From NCBI GenBank assembly GCA_026936325.1, contig JAPTHN010000008.1, forward strand, positions 48,277,706 through 48,341,705: a DNA stretch of 64,000 nucleotides, written 5' to 3'. The notes below the pieces were generated by a model. It ran no database searches. It was given only the letters and a program-made list of their open reading frames with translations, and was not told the DNA's origin. Positions 35,150-47,599 of this stretch are shown one piece after another (the stretch's first letter is position 1; every line of letters begins with the position of its first letter). The DNA comes from Platynereis dumerilii (taxonomy: Eukaryota; Annelida; Polychaeta; Phyllodocida; Nereididae). A program made the translations under genes and the position numbers.

Positions 35150-35460
35150 TCAATTTCAGAGTGCCCCCAACTGCTGACTCAATAAATTTATTTCTGAGGC
35201 CATTGACTGACTGGAGTAATTCATTAAAGAGGGCCCTCAAGAACTTCCAAAATCTATTTCAGAGGGCCCCAAATGGACTCGAGAAATTTTTTTCAGAGGC
35301 CCCCTGCCTCGCTGACACAAAAATTTACTTCAGAGGGCCCCCCTATCAGTAAACGGAATGAAATTATTTCAGGACAACCCCCCCCCCCCCACCTGGAATC
35401 GAGTAATTTATTTCAGAGGGCCTCCTAACTGAATTTCACAAATTAATTTTACAGGGCCCC
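35150..35460. repeat. Degenerate tandem repeat, about 50-65 bp
   Basis: Units share TTTATTTCAGAGGGCCCC with variable spacers, about six copies, each ending in a run of C. A poly-C tract of fifteen bases interrupts them. Confidence 0.65.
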
Positions 35461-36389
35461 AAGTACACTGGCATCATTAAAAACGCAACATTGCAAAATG
35501 ACTTAAAATGGCACTTCCTCTTAAAGTATCAAATCGAAAGTTTGCACACACCTGGTAGTTGCCATAAAGTATATTCATGACAATTTTAACATCTCCAAGT
35601 GCTATATTTCTGTGTCAAATTAAATTGTCGTGTCTTATGTTGAAGTAAAAAATATCAAGATACTTTGATCATTAATTTCAATAATTTTGCCTTTCTTTTG
35701 ATGTTATCCTTTGATAAGTTAGGAAAGTTTACCATTTCACTTGCTTGATGGGATAAAGTTATTTGACTCAAGCACAATTAAAGATGATCAGATAAATAAA
35801 ATTTAAGTGTCAATGGTGCCCTGCCCCCTACAGGAGCATTTTGTCAAAATCTTCAAAAAGATGTTTTATTAAAAATTTTTGAGAGTTTTTATAAGCAATG
35901 AGTTTCTATGTGTATGTTTCTATCTTAAATTCTCAATACTTTGGGTTCACATACTTGACTTCCAGTTGGTAATTCCTAAATTTTTATTTTTGCATTCAAA
36001 ATCAGCTTTCTCCTTAACATGTTTTCAAGAATGTTCATAGATTAATCCCATCCAATATGCCACAAAACCAATATTTCCATTAGCATGTTTTCTGTTGAAT
36101 TGCAACTGAAGTTTTAAACAGAACTCACTAAAAGGAGCACTGTGCAGCCAAATGTGAATCCGTTCTCATGAAATTCCACTGTTAAAATCTTTTAAGACAA
36201 TATTAGAGGTCTGTGCCTGATTTGATCATTATTGAAAAATTAGATCTAAGAAAATTTTGTTGTTTAATGATGTTGCATTTTTTAGCGCTTGTGTTCTTCT
36301 GAGGCCTGTTACAGTCAGAAATTGAGTGTGTTTTAAACAGTGGCATAATCAAGAGTTTACAAGTGGGGGGGGGGGAGGGTAAGGTGTGC
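35461..36389. other. Intergenic, nothing recognised
   Basis: AT-rich sequence without a supported gene, SINE or terminal inverted repeat. Confidence 0.4.
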
Positions 36390-36560
36390 CCTTTTCATCT
36401 AAAAAAAAACGTTATTAGGCCTTATTTTACTAATTTTATGCATAAATTACTGAGCATATATTCAAAATTATTATTGACACTCTATTTAAATTTTGTGGCG
36501 CAAATTTGATTTGCCCTTTTTTTGTCCGACCGCTATCCTTCCTGCCCCCAAGACCGCTAT
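36390..36560. repeat. Dispersed repeat R2, copy 2
   Basis: It aligns with 4960-5160 (AACGTTATTAGGCCTTATTT, GATTTGCCCTTTTT). The downstream G/C-rich part (CTTCCTGCCCCC) is expanded here. Confidence 0.6.
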
Positions 36561-36810
36561 CCTTCCTGCACCCGGGGGGCATAATATTTTCTGGAGGGAA
36601 CTCCATTTTGTGGGGCATACATTATTATAATATACACCACAATTTCCCCATAAGTTTTCATTGGTGTCCATACTGGAGTATTAGTTTGCTCTCGCGAACT
36701 CCATTTTCCGATCCTCTTGAGTTGTTTTGGAAAGGGGGGCCCAAATGTTCCAAGGAAGGGGGCCCAAGGGTGCTACACCCCCCCCCCTAACCATGAGGCT
36801 ATTGGTTCGG

Positions 36811-36993
36811 CCCTGTTTACGTCATGTATCTATGCACTTGGTACGCTAATCGGAATAGGAGGAGGGCATAGCAATGAGGTGAACGATGATCGAAACAGCT
36901 GTCCAACATAGGCCCTGGTAGCCTGGCAAGAGCAGGATTCGAACCCTCTACCCAGCAATTGGCAGCCTAGCATGCTATCACAAGACCAACCCG
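36811..36993 (-). mobile_element. tRNA-derived SINE, family S2
   Basis: Minus strand: GGTTGGTCTTGTGATAGCAT head, B box GGTTCGAATCC near 36940-36950, then a body matching 4740-4952. It is a longer but more diverged copy than the one at 32815. Confidence 0.75.
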
Positions 36994-37082
36994 CCCCCTC
37001 CCCAAAACCATAAATAATTTTGCTTAAGGCGGACAACATAGAAGTTATGTTTGGAGACCTGCAATAACAACCATTTATTTTA

Positions 37083-37320
37083 ATGTTGCACACAGACTAT
37101 TCAAGAGTGAAGTACATTGTCATAACAAAATATTACTAATTCATCTGAATTTAATGGCTCAGACGCCTATTGTAGTTGATGTTTTTGTGAAGGACGATTT
37201 AACACCAATAAACAATACCAGTTTGAACAATAAAAAGAGTAAATATTTCAGAACTATCTGACATTTTATTGTGCAATTTCTACTCAGTGTCATGTGGTTC
37301 TAAAGGGACTGTTCAGAATT
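37083..37320 (+). promoter_or_regulatory. Distal 5' region of gene B, homologous to gene C upstream
   Basis: CAATAAACAATACC, GTAAATATTTCAGAACT and TGTGCAATTTCTACTCAGTG match 47660-47840 upstream of gene C. About 800 bp of unrelated sequence then separates it from the proximal region at 38130-38293, so insertions split the ancestral promoter. Confidence 0.5.
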
Positions 37321-38130
37321 TATGACTGGAGGGGAGGGGGGTGCGTTTTGTCTGAAGTTGCTGTTAAGAATTACAACGCTCCCTGGGGGGGGGGGTCGGG
37401 TTGGATTTTCTATAAATGAATAATTTCTCTGTCAGTTTTGGTAAAATAAATTTTGTTTTGGCCAATTCAGTAAAATTTTTGGGGGCAGTCTTCAAAAAAT
37501 TATTAATTTCTGGTGAGGGTATTTCTTAACTGGATCTTGTTTAATTTAGAAATCAACAATTTGGCCCTTAAAAACACCAGGGTATAGAATAAGCGTGCAA
37601 CCATCACAAAATGTGTAGTGATCATTCTGAAATGTGCAATGATCCTCCTGAATTTGTGCAGTAATCAAATTCGCCTTTTTGTGCCAAATTATGGTGAACT
37701 GCATTATTTTCAACCAATTTTAATTTAATACATTTGCATTTGCATCCAATTTAATTATTACCTTTTCCTTGTCAACTTTTAAAATTTGTACTGTTTGATT
37801 TCAAAAAGGCAGTCCTGAGGCACTGGTTTCTCAATTCAGTTGTTTCAGATGATAATATGTCATTATTCGGTTGCGCAACGCATGAACACATTGAGAACAC
37901 CGATAGGTTACACATAATTCGCACACAACAATATGTGCAGTGATCAAATTTTCTTATATTATGCCATTAACAAAAACACATGTATTTTTTAATGGAACTG
38001 CTTCACTCATCCATAGTTTATTACCTTTTGTTATGCTTTACTGCTTCTGGTAAAAAAACTCAATGCATTGATAAAGCTATTTTATTACCATTGAGACACC
38101 ATCACAATATCAAATCAATTTTAACGAGAA
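37321..38130. other. Insert between the two parts of the gene B upstream region
   Basis: Starts with a CAGAATTTATGACTGG end that resembles the MITE at 1734 and contains G-rich tracts. No coding is seen. Confidence 0.4.
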
Positions 38131-38293
38131 CTCTCTTCAAGAAGATAGCGATCTATCCGAGCAATCAGTTGTCATTTCCACTAAAAACTTCAGTTCTATC
38201 ATGAGATTTTGGATATTGGGCACAGACGGATCGAAAAATTATCATCTTCTTAAGCTTTCTGCAGTCTGCATTGATGATCCCCTTCAGCTCAAC

Positions 38294-41172
38294 ATGGCAA
38301 GAGTACTAATGATGCTTCTCGTTGTAGGCATGTTCGGAATATTGGATGGTGAGTGGTCATCTAAAAGTTTCTTACGGAAAATTGTATTAAAATGGACACT
38401 TATTTTCTTATATGTGACCTGCTCCACCAAAATGAGTTCAAAGTAGGCAATCTGTATTTTCCAGAAATTAGCAAAATGTGTCCAAAGGTCACATTTTGAT
38501 GATTTTTAGCTGTTGGTACCACGTTTTAGCAAAAGTAATTTTCTTTGATTATTTAAGACCATCTTAACCAAAAACTGATTTTAAATTATCTAAATTGGGC
38601 ATCATTCTTGATTTTCCTAGTTCTTTTATTGTAATGGCGGGAAATTCAAATGCCATTTTCTCAAAGTTCGATGTTTCGTATCATCAATGTTTGAGGTGCC
38701 ATATCTTTGGATTGGATGGAGATATCAAGACAAATGAAACATCATTTTAAAGCCAATTTCCAGTAGAACAAAGCAATTTTCAAAAATGGATATGATAGCA
38801 GGCCGACTTTGAACCCATTTTGGTGGAGCAGGTCACATATGATCCAGAATGGCTCCCTCTTTCCAGTTTTTCTAGGATGGTTTTTCTTGGTCTCTAAAAT
38901 GCCATTTAAACAATGTGCATGTTCCTGTTGAGTTAATCATTGCCAAATTAAACCATGTGTGCAAAGTTTGAATGAAATTGTTGCAGTATTTTGTCTCAAA
39001 ATTGGTCCACAAGATTCCAGAGAAGACCAGTGACAACCCAACAAACACAATTACGTTTAAATTACGTTTATAAATGGTCGAAAATCCGTTGAAAAACCGT
39101 TTTTTCACTACGTTTAAATTATGTTAAATTGGATGGTCCAAAAAACATGATTTTAACGTTTTACACGAACGGTCAGAATTATGTCATGCCGATGTTTCCA
39201 AAAACTGTTTTTTGATAGCGTCAAATAATCAGCAAAATCATGTTTTCATGAAACGGTTTTTCCAAAAACCTTTTTTTAACGTTATTTTGATGTTTTCTCC
39301 AACGGTTATAATTTATCATATATTTTCTGTTTATTTGACATTTTTAATACACTGATGGAGGGAACATTTATTTAACGCATTTGAAAAATGTTTTTAGAAT
39401 GCTTGCTATGCATGCTTTTATAACATTACTTGTGGAATGGTTATATTACGTTATGAAAAAACCGTTATTTGACGTATTTGGAGAATGGTTTCATTACGAG
39501 ATGGGGAAACCGTTATTTTTACGTTTTGATGAAACCTTTTTTCAACGTTTTTGGGAAACGTTTTTATCACGTTGTGGGGAAAACCATTTTTCAACAATTA
39601 TATTGAAATGTTCTTTCAATATTGGAGGAGGAATGCCTTTATTATGGTCTGGGGTGTTGGGGTGCAGGGATTAACATTTGTTTGTTGTTGTTTTTGTTAC
39701 TTTCCATGCATCTTGAGGGTCTTGTGTCACTGCTGGCCTCATCATGTTCTTCCACTGCAAAGAAAGTATTTGTTATCAGTCATTCACTAGTTATAAGGGA
39801 ATAAGGCAAACATGTAACAAGCTGCACATGAGATTAATCAGAAAGATAAGATCAGCCAGGAAAGATCCATTTGAGAGGTTTCATACATGTAGATTAGATA
39901 ACATAGATAGAAGAGCGACAGATGGATAGATAGATGGATAGATAGATAGATAGATAGATAGATATATAGATAGATAGATAGATAGATAGATGAATAGGTG
40001 GATAGATAGATAGTTAGATGGATAGAATGAAAGATAGATAGGTAGATAGGAAGATAGGCAGATAGGCAGATAGATAGATAGACAGATAGATAGATTTAAG
40101 TCACAGAGCCTGAAATTGAATGAAAATCTTCCAGTGCATTGAAAATGTCTATATAAGATTGCAAAGTATACCAAGCTAAAAAAATAAGTTTTATTCCAAC
40201 TGTAGTCAAATCCATACTTTAGATCTTTGGAAGTTCATTCATTTCATCTTTGGAAGTTCATTCACTTGATTTTGACTAAATTTCACCAATATACATAAGT
40301 ATTTCTTGTAAATGATTAAGGGAAAACAGGGTTTTTATCTAAGATAGATAGATAGGTAGATAGATAGGCCTACACTTTGATTAATTTGTAGGTAGCATAA
40401 GCAAGATTATACTTAATACCTGGGAGCTGCAGCCAAGAATTCCTCAAGTGATTGTGTATCTGCAGGAAAATTCCGGAAGAACAAGTGAATTAATACAATG
40501 TGTGTTCTTCACATATTTCAAAATATTACCACCAAAATAAGTAATGCATGTTTCTCAATTGATAAGAAATATTGAAAAACTCACCTATGAGTCTTCAGCA
40601 TGATGTTGCCTGGACACTTCTGAATTCTATCAACTCTAGTACATGTGCATTCAGCCATGGAGGTTGTAAAATTGAGTTTCTTGCATAAATTATAGGGGGC
40701 AATTAGGGGGTAATTACCTCCAGAAATGTAATGTGACTCTGCTTTATTACAATGAGCAAACTATATTGTAAAATAAATTCTTGTATATTTATATCTGTGT
40801 ATTTGAATCTAAAATTAGCATTGCATTTTAGTTAATAGAATTTGAAAAAAAGGACACTTAGCATGCTTAGATGTTGGATTATCATTTGGAATATGCTACA
40901 CAAGGTCATAATTATAGCATGCCTATATTATGACATTGTGCTATATGTAGATCCATAAAATTAGTAAATTTGACCTATCTATCTAGTTATCTATCTAGTT
41001 ATCTATCTAGTTATCTATCTAGTTATCTATCTAGTTATCTATCTAGTTATCTATCTAGTTATCTATCTAGTTATCTATCTAGTTATATATTTAGTTATAT
41101 ATTTAGTTACCTAGTTATCTTGTAGTTATCTTGTAGTTATCTATCCAGTTATCTATCAAGTTATCCATCTAG

Positions 41173-41234
<62 letters not shown>

Positions 41235-41423
41235 GTCTATCTGTCTAGCTGTCTGCCTATTGTTTGTTAGTTAGTTAGTTAAATAGTTTGATTTGTCTAA
41301 AACCGTCTATGTATTGAACACATTACAATGACTCTACTGGAAATGAAAGATTGGGCCTTCTGTGCATAGAACAAAGAGGAGCAGGGGGGGGAATAATCAA
41401 TCTATGTTTTGTCTATTGATCAA

Positions 41424-41460
<37 letters not shown>

Positions 41461-44400
41461 CGATCTATCTATCTAATCTATCTATCTAATCTATCTGTTT
41501 AATTCTAGGACATATGATATTGCATGGTCATTTTAACATGTGAAAGATTGGACGGACCTGAGAGGAAACACCATGTTTTCAGTACTGCTGCAGCCACAAG
41601 TGACAAAATGTTGTGTTTTTCAATTTTAGTAAAAAATTCATTACGCAGCAACGGAGGCAGATGGGAAGATGATTTTTGGGGCAAAAGATGCGCATATCAA
41701 TGGGCTAAGTGATATTAGGTTCCTGTCCTAGTTGTATGTATTTTTTTCTTCAGAATAAAGCATTAAGTGGCTGAAAAACGTCATTTTTCCGATTTTGTGT
41801 GAAACTTTTTTGTGTTGAGAGGGCCTGAAGTCTACAAATTTTGAGGTACACAATTTTAACAAAACCCACCATCGAGTATATCATCTGTGGATTCCAAAAA
41901 TGTGAACCATTTTTTTGTAGGTAAAATAGTTGTTGATTGATAACGAGATACATTTTAACATGCAAGTGAAAAGAAACACAACTCGACTGACTCAGGATAG
42001 TTGAATATGTCATCAGAGTAACACAGGAAAAGCATGACATGCTCAGACATTTCTGAGTCTATGCTTTTGATTTAAAAACTTTATGTTATGACAACCTCAT
42101 GCAGGGTCTTCAACCAAACACGTTTGCTTTCCACATATTTCCTACGTAAGAATAATGTATTTTCCATATTGCAGAAAAACGTTTTCAAATAACGTATTTT
42201 TAACGTTTTCATTATACAGAAACGTTAAACAATGAAGTTAAAAGTTTAATATTGTCGTTCAGTTTCAAAATTCTGTTGAAAAATGTTTTTTCAAATGTTT
42301 TCAAATTGATCATTTATAGTGCTTTAATGAAACTTTTCAATATATGTTCTGAAACAGTCTTGGAAAAATGTTTCTGTGACCATATTGTCAAATGAACAAG
42401 TTTCATTAATCTTTTTACATATTTTCAAGACATGGGAATAATGTTTTTTCCATGTTAAAGAAATATGTTTTTAAATAGCATATTTCTAACATTTTCTTGA
42501 AACATTTTATAAATGTTAAAAAATGAAGTTAATGTTGCCAATCAGCTTAGAAATTCAATTGAAAAAGTTTTATTTTAACATTTTGAATTGGATCATTGAT
42601 CACGTTTTAAAGACATCTTTATGTTAGTGTTCAGAAACACTTTTGAAAGAAACATTATAATAGGCATTTTACAAACTTATTTTCAAGCAACTTATTTTCA
42701 ACATTTTCTTGAAACATTATTTCATCGCTAAAGTTAGATGTTCCATTGTCATTAAAACTTTACCAACATCCATAGTGTTAGAATAATGTATTTTATGCAT
42801 TATACAAACTTATTTTCAGGCAACTTATTTTCAACATTTTCATTAAACGTTTTTTCCACGTTAAAGAAATACGTTTTCAAAAAACATATTTTTAACATTT
42901 TCTTGAAACATTATTTCAATGCTAAAGTCAGATGTTAAATCGACATTAAAACTTTACCTACATTCATCATGTCAGAATAACGTATTTTATGCATTACAGA
43001 AACTCATTTTCAGGTAACATATTTTCAACATTTTCATTAAACGTTTTTTCCACGTTAAAGAAACACGTTTTCAAAAAACATATTTCTAACATTTTCTTGA
43101 AACATTTTTTCAATGCTAAAGTCAGATGTTAAATCAACATTAAAACTTTACCAACATTCATAATGTCAGAATGATGTATTTTATGCATTACAGAAACATA
43201 TTTTCAGGTAACATATTCTCAACATTTTCATTAAACATTAAAAATATGTTAAACTTTAACGGTTGGAATAACACGCTTTTCAATAACATTGAAATTTGGT
43301 AAAAAAAACGTTATCAAATAACGGTTTGAGCACCGACCGCTTTAAAACCGTTGAAAAACCGTTTGTGTTTGCTGGGAATAGGGAAGAATGCCCTAAAATA
43401 CCAAATTCCAGGTCACATTTCGCAATATATTGTCCATTGAATTCCGAAATACGAGCGGAGACAATGAATCCAGAAATTTCACATCGTCGATTGACAGGGT
43501 GATTGTGAAGTATATACAACCTCCAAAGTCCATCCGAAGGTGTCAATCAACTCATGGAAACACTCTAACGAATGTTGGAGAAATGCGCATTATTTACGAT
43601 AGATACTTACGACGTATTAAACTCGTAATGACGACCTGAATGTGTATTGGAGGTTTCATGCCTCCTTAGACAAATGTTGGATCCAACTCAATATCCTCGA
43701 CGGATGGCATAATTTTTTTGTTTGCAAATCCCAAATTCTTGGTGCATCTGTTCATGTTTATGTACATTGTACATCAATCTTCCCTTTTTCAAACAGACTA
43801 ATAATTTTTGTCTTTACAGCATTATCTAACACCCTATCGACACCTGCTATCCACACATTAAATCAAGCAATAATGGTAGTCTTGTTCCCCCTGTGCTTCA
43901 AAGAGGAGTAATGTGTATTTTATCATGATATCACGTGGCTGACTTGTATAGATTATTTCGACATATTACGGTTGAAATTCATCAATTCTTGTGTGATGGT
44001 CCCCTGTTCATCACGGATACAGAAAATGTCTTAAAGGTCTTTCTTCTGCAAACCAAGCATTGCAGGAACTTGAAATTTGGCATATATATATATATCATTC
44101 AATGCATGAACAACTGCTACCATGACAATGTTCACTGCATGTAAGGGGGCGACCATTTGATATCCAGGGATGCTTGGATTTTTCCTCGGCTTGAAATTAT
44201 TTATTGCGGTGTAGCGGCAGCAGTAATCATTTATTTCATGTGCACTCAGTCCTTGAATATTAATTCCGATATCAAGCAGCACCTTTTTAAGAAATAATAT
44301 AATCAGAAATTATTTATTTCAAGACTGCCCGAAAATGATTTATTTATTTCACCGAAGCTGAGCAAGAAATTAATAATTTTAAAAAATCTCAAAGGCCCTT

Positions 44401-46295
44401 GATATTAAATGGTAGTTCCCTAATTATCCTGGTTTTTGTACAATCAGGGCTTTCACTTCTTCTGATGAGTGCAATCTACACCGTTGCTCATAAATATGGA
44501 TACTTCAACATTCTCCATTGAAATTGACAACTTTAGCAACTTCTGCTGGAGTGCATGATGGTCAAAATTAAAAATTAATGGAAAAAATGTGGTTGAGCCT
44601 TCCAAAGAGTGATTAGAGAAGATGACATGACCTTTACAATGGACCTTGCTTACATTGACTCTCTGAAATGTACTTTTATTTTACACTTTTTTTTCAAAAA
44701 AGTATTCAATATTTATGAGCAGGAGTGTAGAAATTGTTTGGAAGGGGAGGGACATGAGATGAGGCAAATATGTGGTTGTTCGCTGAGAACTTTTCCTGTC
44801 TTTCACAGTTCAAAGGGAAAGTATGATGCATGTTTTATCTAAAAGGATGCCATTGCATACAGTGCAGCATGTAAGTAAGTGAAATGTAGGATATCGTGCC
44901 ATTGCATCAATGCTAAATATCCTCAACCAAACTGCTAGTGGAGGCATGAAATCTCATCCGATGAGAGGAAAATATCTAGGGTCATAAAGGCCGATATGTG
45001 AGGCATGTGGGATAACAATATCAGCCAATTTTCTCTGCTGTAGTCGGAGTTAGGTATGGGTCAAAGTCTTTGATAAGTAAGTGAACCACCCTTCCCTATT
45101 AAAAAACATTGGGCCTGCGTTTCACTTACTTATCAAAGACTTTGACCCATACCTAACTCCAACTACAGCAAAGAAAATTGGCTGCCATTGTTATCCCACA
45201 TGCCTCACATATCGGCCTTTACGACCCAATATGTTTTCCTCTCATTGGATGAAAATTCATACTTCCATAAGCAGTTTGGCTGAGGATGTTTAGCATTGAT
45301 GCAATGGCAAAATTTCATGCGTTTCACTTACTTACAGGCGGCACTGTATCATGTTGAAAATCATGGCACAAGTCTAAGTCTAATTTTGACTCACTAGGAT
45401 CTTTAGCTCATTTCCCTAGAGCTTGTAAAAAAGCCAATGAAGGGAAATGGGTGAAAGCTCATTGTGAGTCAAAGTTACACCACTCTGCCATGACTTTCGT
45501 CATGATATGAACTATACCAAAGGTCAATATAGAGCTTACAGAGTTGGATGCAGTGGCGTCCCTATGGGGGGGCACGTGCCCCCCATATTGGACCTGTGCC
45601 CCCCCAGGTGGCCCCCCATATGAACTTTCCAACTCTGGCTAAAATATACAATTAGTATAGAGGGTGCCCTCCCCAGAGAATCGCGTGCCCCCCCAGGTGC
45701 CCCCCCATTCGAGACACCCCAGTTATGCCACTGGTCACTTGGGTGCCATTGCATTTTACCCTAATAATACTCATATAAGTTTACCACTCATGTACAAAAA
45801 TGTAGGTTGGCTTATAGCCAGCTTGAATTATTTTTTTCAGGGGCTGTGGTTGCAAGCCGATGGTATCCAGAGGGTAATACCAGCATCTTAAACATGGTAG
45901 ACCACAATTCTAGCACATGCTATCCCATATCTGATATGTCTTCGCCTGCCGTAGTCATAACATTTGGCAAAAATATTGGGAACGAGACCAAAGAAGCTGA
46001 AGTTATAATCAAGGGCAGCCATCTTTATTGTCAACTCTTTGACCCTTCCTGCACACAGCTCGCAGTGCAAGTTTTCGCAAGAGCCTTCAAAGACTCCGTG
46101 GATGAACCAGATTGTACACCAGTCTGCAGTGATGACGTTTTATGCATTTTGGAGAGTCATAACACAAAGAAAAGCCGATGTGTCTTTAAATGTGTGTGTC
46201 CAACCAGCGCATGTAAAGAATTCATCATTGTGTTCAATAATGTCTTACTTGCGATTAGCAAATCCATGGAAATCTGCCATATCGCGATCAAATAA
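38294..46295 (+). CDS. Gene B: secreted eleven-cysteine protein
   Basis: Exon 1 (38294-38348) encodes the signal peptide MARVLMMLLVVGMFGILDG up to a phase-1 GTGAGT donor. Exon 2 (45841-46295) starts after TTTTTTTCAG and gives about 150 residues, for a product of 169. The mature protein has eleven cysteines (motifs NSSTCYP, GSHLYCQLFDPSC, DEPDCTPVC, RCVFKCVCP, CKEF, EICHIAIK). The reading frame is continuous. The 7.5 kb intron carries a TA-flanked MITE, a 4.3 kb fold-back element, satellites and two more MITEs. Proximal 5' sequence (CACTAAAAACTTCAG...ATGAGATTTT) matches gene C. A polyadenylation signal lies at 46463-46468. The family is not recognised; the protein is probably extracellular and disulfide-bonded, and the odd cysteine count leaves one possibly free or used for dimerisation. 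Confidence 0.8.
38413..38837. mobile_element. TA-flanked MITE, 425 bp
   Basis: TGTGACCTGCTCCACCAAAA and its inverted copy bound the element, with TA on both sides (38411-38412, 38838-38839), as Tc1/mariner-type transposases leave. It lies 65 bp into the gene B intron. Confidence 0.8.
39905..40100. repeat. GATA microsatellite
   Basis: About 190 bp of GATA with GATG and GGTA variants. Minus-strand translation gives a false Ile/Tyr/Leu/Ser repeat. Confidence 0.85.
40975..41232. repeat. 12-bp minisatellite merging into (TATC)n
   Basis: Units of ATCTATCTAGTT repeat about nine times with no change at 40975-41080, degrade to ATATATTTAGTT forms, and then give way to plain TATC from about 41173. A second TATC array lies at 41424-41500. 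Confidence 0.85.
42488..43230. repeat. Tandem repeat with 194-bp period
   Basis: AACATTTTCTTGAAACAT begins at 42700, 42894 and 43088, exactly 194 bp apart, with a looser unit from 42488. Within units, GCTAAAGTCAGATGTTAAAT and CATTAAACGTTTTTTCCACG recur. The array forms the right subterminal part of the fold-back element. Confidence 0.8.
44455..44745. repeat. Dispersed repeat R4, copy 1
   Basis: CAACATTCTCCATTGAAATT, AACTTCTGCTGGAG, GACCTTTACAATGGACCT and ATTTATGAGCAGGAGTGTA recur in order at 57440-57830. No coding is seen. Confidence 0.7.
44860..45346. mobile_element. TA-flanked fold-back MITE, 487 bp
   Basis: CAGTGCAGCATGTAAGTAAG at the left and its inverted form at the right are flanked by TA on both sides. 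The arms of about 220 bp are near-perfect inverted copies (for instance GGTATGGGTCAAAGTCTTTG at about 45053 and its complement near 45135), so the element can fold fully. Mariner-type by its TA site. Confidence 0.8.
45551..45733. mobile_element. MITE family M2, copy 1
   Basis: Ends CAGTGGCGTC and ATGCCACTG are inverted. The C-rich body matches 21770-21965. It lies about 105 bp before gene B exon 2. Confidence 0.65.
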
Positions 46296-46547
46296 TATGA
46301 TGACAGTGCTTGAGGAAAACTGTCATAGAACTTGATCGTTACTTATACAGATCTGAAAAGGACTCTTTCCATACATGACCTTCTTTGTTCATGTGACGTC
46401 ATATAGCATACATTTTTATCACAATAATGTTTTTTATTTTACACTGTAGACATTGAAATAACAATAAATAAATAAACTAAATTAAGTTCAAACAGTACTT
46501 TTTGTTTAATTTTAAAAAATCGATGTTTTGATGAATAGGTGAGAGCG

Positions 46548-47096
46548 GGGCACCATGAGCCACTTTTCTCATTTTAAGCTCCAGAGCCTAATTAAAAGTT
46601 TAAATGGTAAATAGCTGGTTGCTTTATGTACGTAATCATAGCAAGACCTCTTGGCTACAATATTCAGTGTTGTTACATTATATCGTTAATTCTTAAATAT
46701 AATAATAGCCAAAACTTTGTCTTTGAAAAAATGTAGTCAAGCAGCTCATCGTGCCCCGACCCTTGGGCACCATGAGCCATGGCATGGGAGCTGTTAACAT
46801 ACATGTATTATCCTTCTCATTCAACTGTAAAGAACTGATACTTCTTAAACCAGATGTTTTACTTGAAATTTCCCCTTGGCACATACCACAATATGGATCA
46901 GATGGATTTAGCATATTTTTCTACGAAAATAGCACAAATATGTCCTAAACAGCTGCCAATGTCTTGCACTATACTTCTGGACTTACAACAGTAGAGTTGT
47001 TGTTGCAATTCAGCTGTAATTGCTTGAGGAGGTACATTAAAACTTTATAGAAACTGTTCATGGTGCCCAATCTCTAAAATGGCTCATGGTGCCCCA
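46548..47096. mobile_element. MITE with GGGGCACCATGAGCCA ends
   Basis: GGGGCACCATGAGCCAC at the left and ATGGCTCATGGTGCCCC at the right are inverted; further copies of the motif lie inside at 46745-46785 and 47057-47070. It is non-coding and sits just past the 3' end of gene B. Confidence 0.75.
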
Positions 47097-47599
47097 TTTG
47101 TAAATTTCATCTTTTAGTGCATATCACAATTTTCCAGTTTATCATAGTATTAATGTTATGACATCATCCTAGCACATGCCTTACCTTCTCATACAAGGCT
47201 CAGTTTTATGAAATATTTTCTTTGAGGAAAATCACACAAGATTATTTAAATTATAGAATTTTCAGGCCGTGAAGGATCAGAAAACTTCAGAATTTTATGG
47301 GACTGTTGACATGGCTTGTGTAAACGAACCTGCAATAGGAGGATGAACCAAAGAGAGTTTGTGTGAAGACCTACAGACTCATTATTATGTTGGCATACCA
47401 CATGTAGAATTTTTTGGAGGGCGAGCGACATTTGCCCAAATTTTATAATCCAGATTTCATACCATTTCAAATATCGTTGCATGGGAACTGATGATTTTTC
47501 AATATTGTTAGTTTGGTCACGAGCCCAAATGTATAGTATCTTTGCTAGAATATTATTATTATCAGTGTTCTCCAAACTTTGGGGGGGGGTTGTCTCTCC

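Larger units (their letters stand above)
39037..43376. mobile_element. 4.3 kb fold-back element rich in AACGTTTT
   Basis: The ends CCCAACAAACACAA (39037-39050) and TTGTGTTTGCTGGG (43363-43376) are inverted copies. Both subterminal regions, 39050-39610 and 42105-43350, are packed with variants of AACGTTTT/AAAACGTT and AACCGTT. The middle (39611-42100) is unrelated and includes long GATA and TATCTAGT arrays. No transposase is visible. It occupies most of the gene B intron. Confidence 0.65.

Noticed and set aside
40975-41175. Regular spacing of ATCTATCTAGTT as a CRISPR-like array
   Set aside because: The units are 12 bp and contiguous, with no unique spacers; it is a minisatellite.
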